Below the pieces are notes generated by a model. The model did no database searches. It was not told the origin of the DNA and saw only the letters and a program-made list of their open reading frames with translations. This document shows positions 62,202 through 64,000 of a DNA stretch of 64,000 bases, in pieces. The translations under genes and the position numbers were made by a program. This DNA comes from FEN-1088 sp031407985. GTDB lineage: Bacteria; Myxococcota_A; Polyangia; Fen-1088. The DNA is taken from contig JANOJB010000060.1 in NCBI GenBank assembly GCA_031407985.1, positions 1 through 64,000 of the forward strand, written 5' to 3'. Each line of letters starts with the position of its first letter. The first letter of the stretch is position 1.

Positions 62202-63020
62202 ATGGCCCGGGTGATAGCCGTTGCGAATCAGAAAGGGGGCGTGGGTAAGACCACGACAGCGGTGAACCTTGCGGCGTCGCTGGCCACGGCCGAAAAACGG
62301 GTCCTGGTGGTGGACATGGATCCCCAGGGCAACGCCAGTTCGGGCCTTGGCTTTTCACGGGGTACCGCCAGCGAGGGGAGCATCTACGATGTTCTGCTGG
62401 GCGAGCAGCCCATCGCGGCGGTTATTCGAAAGACTGACCTTCCGCACCTGGATCTGGTTCCGTCGACCGCCGATCTGGCGGGCGGCGAGATTGAACTGGT
62501 CGCATTGGAAGGGCGCGAAACGCGGCTACGCGGCCCGATTGACGCTGTACGCGATCGCTACGACTTCATCCTGATCGATACCCCACCGTCGCTGGGATTG
62601 TTGACCTTGAATGCGCTATGCGCGGCGGATGGGGTACTGGTCCCGTTGCAGTGTGAATATTATGCTCTTGAGGGTTTGTCGGATTTGCGTTCGACGGTCG
62701 AACTGGTCGGGCGATCGCTGAACCCGGGATTGGGAATCGACGGTATCGTCCTGTGCATGGTGGACAGCCGCCAAAACCTGACCGAACAGGTGGCCAGCGA
62801 GGTGCGCACGCATTTCGCCGGCAAGGTCTACGCGACCACCGTGCCCCGAAACGTACGCCTTTCCGAGGCCCCGTCGTTCGGAAAGCCCGCGCTGCTTTAC
62901 GACGTGAGTTCCAAAGGAGCGCGCAGCTACCTGGACCTGGCGCGGGAATTTCTGGCCCGCGAGGCCACCCGACTTTCCGACAGGACCGCTTTGCAGCCGC
63001 CGCCGGGAGCGTCCACATGA
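62202..63020 (+). CDS. parA: Chromosome partitioning ATPase ParA
   Basis: The deviant Walker A KGGVGKTTTAVNLA, DMDPQGNASSG and DTPPSLG are intact. ParA (Soj) forms nucleoid-bound gradients that move ParB-parS complexes. The start is ATG 62202 (MARVIAVANQKG). Its stop overlaps the parB start by 4 bp (ATGA). Confidence 0.95.
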   Translation: MARVIAVANQKGGVGKTTTAVNLAASLATAEKRVLVVDMDPQGNASSGLGFSRGTASEGSIYDVLLGEQPIAAVIRKTDLPHLDLVPSTADLAGGEIELVALEGRETRLRGPIDAVRDRYDFILIDTPPSLGLLTLNALCAADGVLVPLQCEYYALEGLSDLRSTVELVGRSLNPGLGIDGIVLCMVDSRQNLTEQVASEVRTHFAGKVYATTVPRNVRLSEAPSFGKPALLYDVSSKGARSYLDLAREFLAREATRLSDRTALQPPPGAST

Positions 63021-64000
63021 GTATCAAGCGCCGCGCATTGGGCCGCGGGTTGGCCGCGCTGATTCCCGCCGCCGCGGGTCCGACCTCCGCCTCTGAAACG
63101 CTGCCGGGGGACGCGACCGAGGCATCCCCTTCGCGAGCAGCCTCCACTCCGATGGGGGGTCGGCCGTTGGGTGAGGCGCGGGAGGGATTGCGCGTGGTTG
63201 GCATCGAGGAGGTTCACCCTGCCCGGTCGCAACCCCGGAAGACCTTCGACGACGCGAAGTTGGACGAACTGGCGGCATCGATTCGCACGCAAGGGCTGAT
63301 CCAGCCTTTGGTCGTGCGTGTACGCGAGACCGGCGGCTACGAGATCATCGCCGGCGAACGCCGCTGGCGCGCGGCCCAACGCGCGGGCCTGCACACGATA
63401 TCGATCGTCGTGCGCGAAATCGCGAATGCCCGTGCGTTCGAACTGGCGATGGTTGAGAACCTGCAACGCGAGGATCTGAATCCCATCGAGGAAGCCGAGG
63501 GCTTCGACCGACTGATTCGCGAATTCGGGTACACCCAGGAATCCCTGGCGGCGCGCGTCGGCAAGGATCGGACGACCGTAACCAACGCCATTCGCCTGCT
63601 GAAACTGCCCGCGGGCGTGCGCTCTCTGGTGATTGCCGGCCGCCTGTCAATGGGACATGCCCGGGCCATTCTGGGACTCGAATCATTGACGGCGACCCCG
63701 TCATCGCCGGGAGAGTCAACAAGATCGTCGGAAGGATCGGCGCCAGGATTGCCGACCGGATTGACCACGGACATCAGAGACCGGATGGAGCGACTTGGCC
63801 GTGTGGCCGCGACGCGCGACATGTCCGTACGTCAGGTCGAGGCGTTGGTGCGTCGCGAAAAATCCGGTGCGATAGGGACACCGGCCCCGGCTGAGCCCGC
63901 GAACTCCACCGTCTCGGGGCGCGATCTGGCGACCCGGCTGTCGCGGGCGTTGGGAACACGGGTCCGCGTGGTGGAATCCGGCGCGGGGCGTGGATACATT
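63017..64000 (+). CDS. parB: Chromosome partitioning protein ParB (partial, runs off window)
   Basis: ParB binds parS sites and uses CTP to spread on DNA. The N-terminal ParA-interacting ALGRGLAALIP, the ParB domain with the ERRWRAA arginine motif, ENLQREDLNPIEEA and the helix-turn-helix GKDRTTVTNAIRLLKLP are visible. The C-terminal dimerisation domain continues past 64000. Confidence 0.95.
   Translation, partial: MSIKRRALGRGLAALIPAAAGPTSASETLPGDATEASPSRAASTPMGGRPLGEAREGLRVVGIEEVHPARSQPRKTFDDAKLDELAASIRTQGLIQPLVVRVRETGGYEIIAGERRWRAAQRAGLHTISIVVREIANARAFELAMVENLQREDLNPIEEAEGFDRLIREFGYTQESLAARVGKDRTTVTNAIRLLKLPAGVRSLVIAGRLSMGHARAILGLESLTATPSSPGESTRSSEGSAPGLPTGLTTDIRDRMERLGRVAATRDMSVRQVEALVRREKSGAIGTPAPAEPANSTVSGRDLATRLSRALGTRVRVVESGAGRGYI

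Overview
This is 64 kb of high-GC, chromosome-like bacterial DNA with about 57 protein genes and one tRNA. Genes are tightly packed, and many neighbours share a 1-4 bp stop/start overlap. I infer a Myxococcota-type (deltaproteobacterial, Polyangia-like) organism. The reasons are the many FHA proteins, a zinc-ribbon Ser/Thr kinase with a PP2C phosphatase, a zinc-ribbon/GYF/AgmX-type protein like gliding protein GltJ, a receiver-PATAN protein, paired VWA lipoproteins with Gly/Ser/Thr linkers, and many large lipoproteins. This is inference from gene content; no rRNA is present to confirm it. I see no transposase, integrase, phage gene or CRISPR array.

Layout. 0-7 kb: a truncated Pro/Ala-rich secreted protein, an EEP-family lipoprotein, a SanA/YdcF-like membrane protein, a DTW-domain tRNA-modifying enzyme, a PilZ protein, a stand-alone LigD-type DNA ligase, and a minus-strand group of envelope proteins including a glutaredoxin-like lipoprotein, a zinc-ribbon membrane protein and a 13-bp tandem repeat. 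7-17 kb: a signalling region with an FHA protein fused to a degenerate VirB11/TadA-like ATPase, a SUKH-TPR protein, two secreted proteins, a zinc-ribbon double-FHA protein, a PP2C phosphatase and a Ser/Thr kinase. 17-25 kb: lepB, lepA, a ribbon-helix-helix protein, a lipoprotein of Asp-rich repeats, two VWA lipoproteins, lysC and cutA. 25-33 kb: a minus-strand chain of overlapping genes (HEAT lipoprotein, RHH-FHA protein, recG, and a sulfatase-fold membrane enzyme with HEAT repeats).

33-44 kb: a cysteine-repeat lipoprotein, a FadL-like porin, an M16 protease pair, a NUDIX hydrolase with a PaaI thioesterase, GDPD, a large TPR lipoprotein, tRNA-Cys(GCA) and glutamate-cysteine ligase. 44-52 kb: a pseudo-receiver/PATAN protein, pyrE with a lipoprotein, two coiled-coil membrane proteins, and an operon of CpsB-like phosphatase, UPF0104-type membrane protein and threonine aldolase. 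52-64 kb: an orphan biotinyl protein, a QueG-related Fe-S protein, the GltJ/AgmX-like protein, serA-hisZ-purA, an ABC-F ATPase, a duplicated-domain lipoprotein, a small acidic protein, and parA-parB (parB runs off the right edge).

How the parts fit. Housekeeping modules (serA-hisZ-purA, pyrE, lysC, gshA, lepAB, recG, parAB) alternate with envelope and signalling genes. No gene-free stretch exceeds 300 bp. The longest gaps are 42190-42446 (tRNA-Cys and two hairpins), 54585-54827 (a promoter candidate), 43821-44038 (two divergent promoter candidates) and 48680-48894 (little beyond possible -10 elements). Several genes have a TANNCT-like -10 only 7-10 bp before the start codon, which suggests leaderless transcripts.
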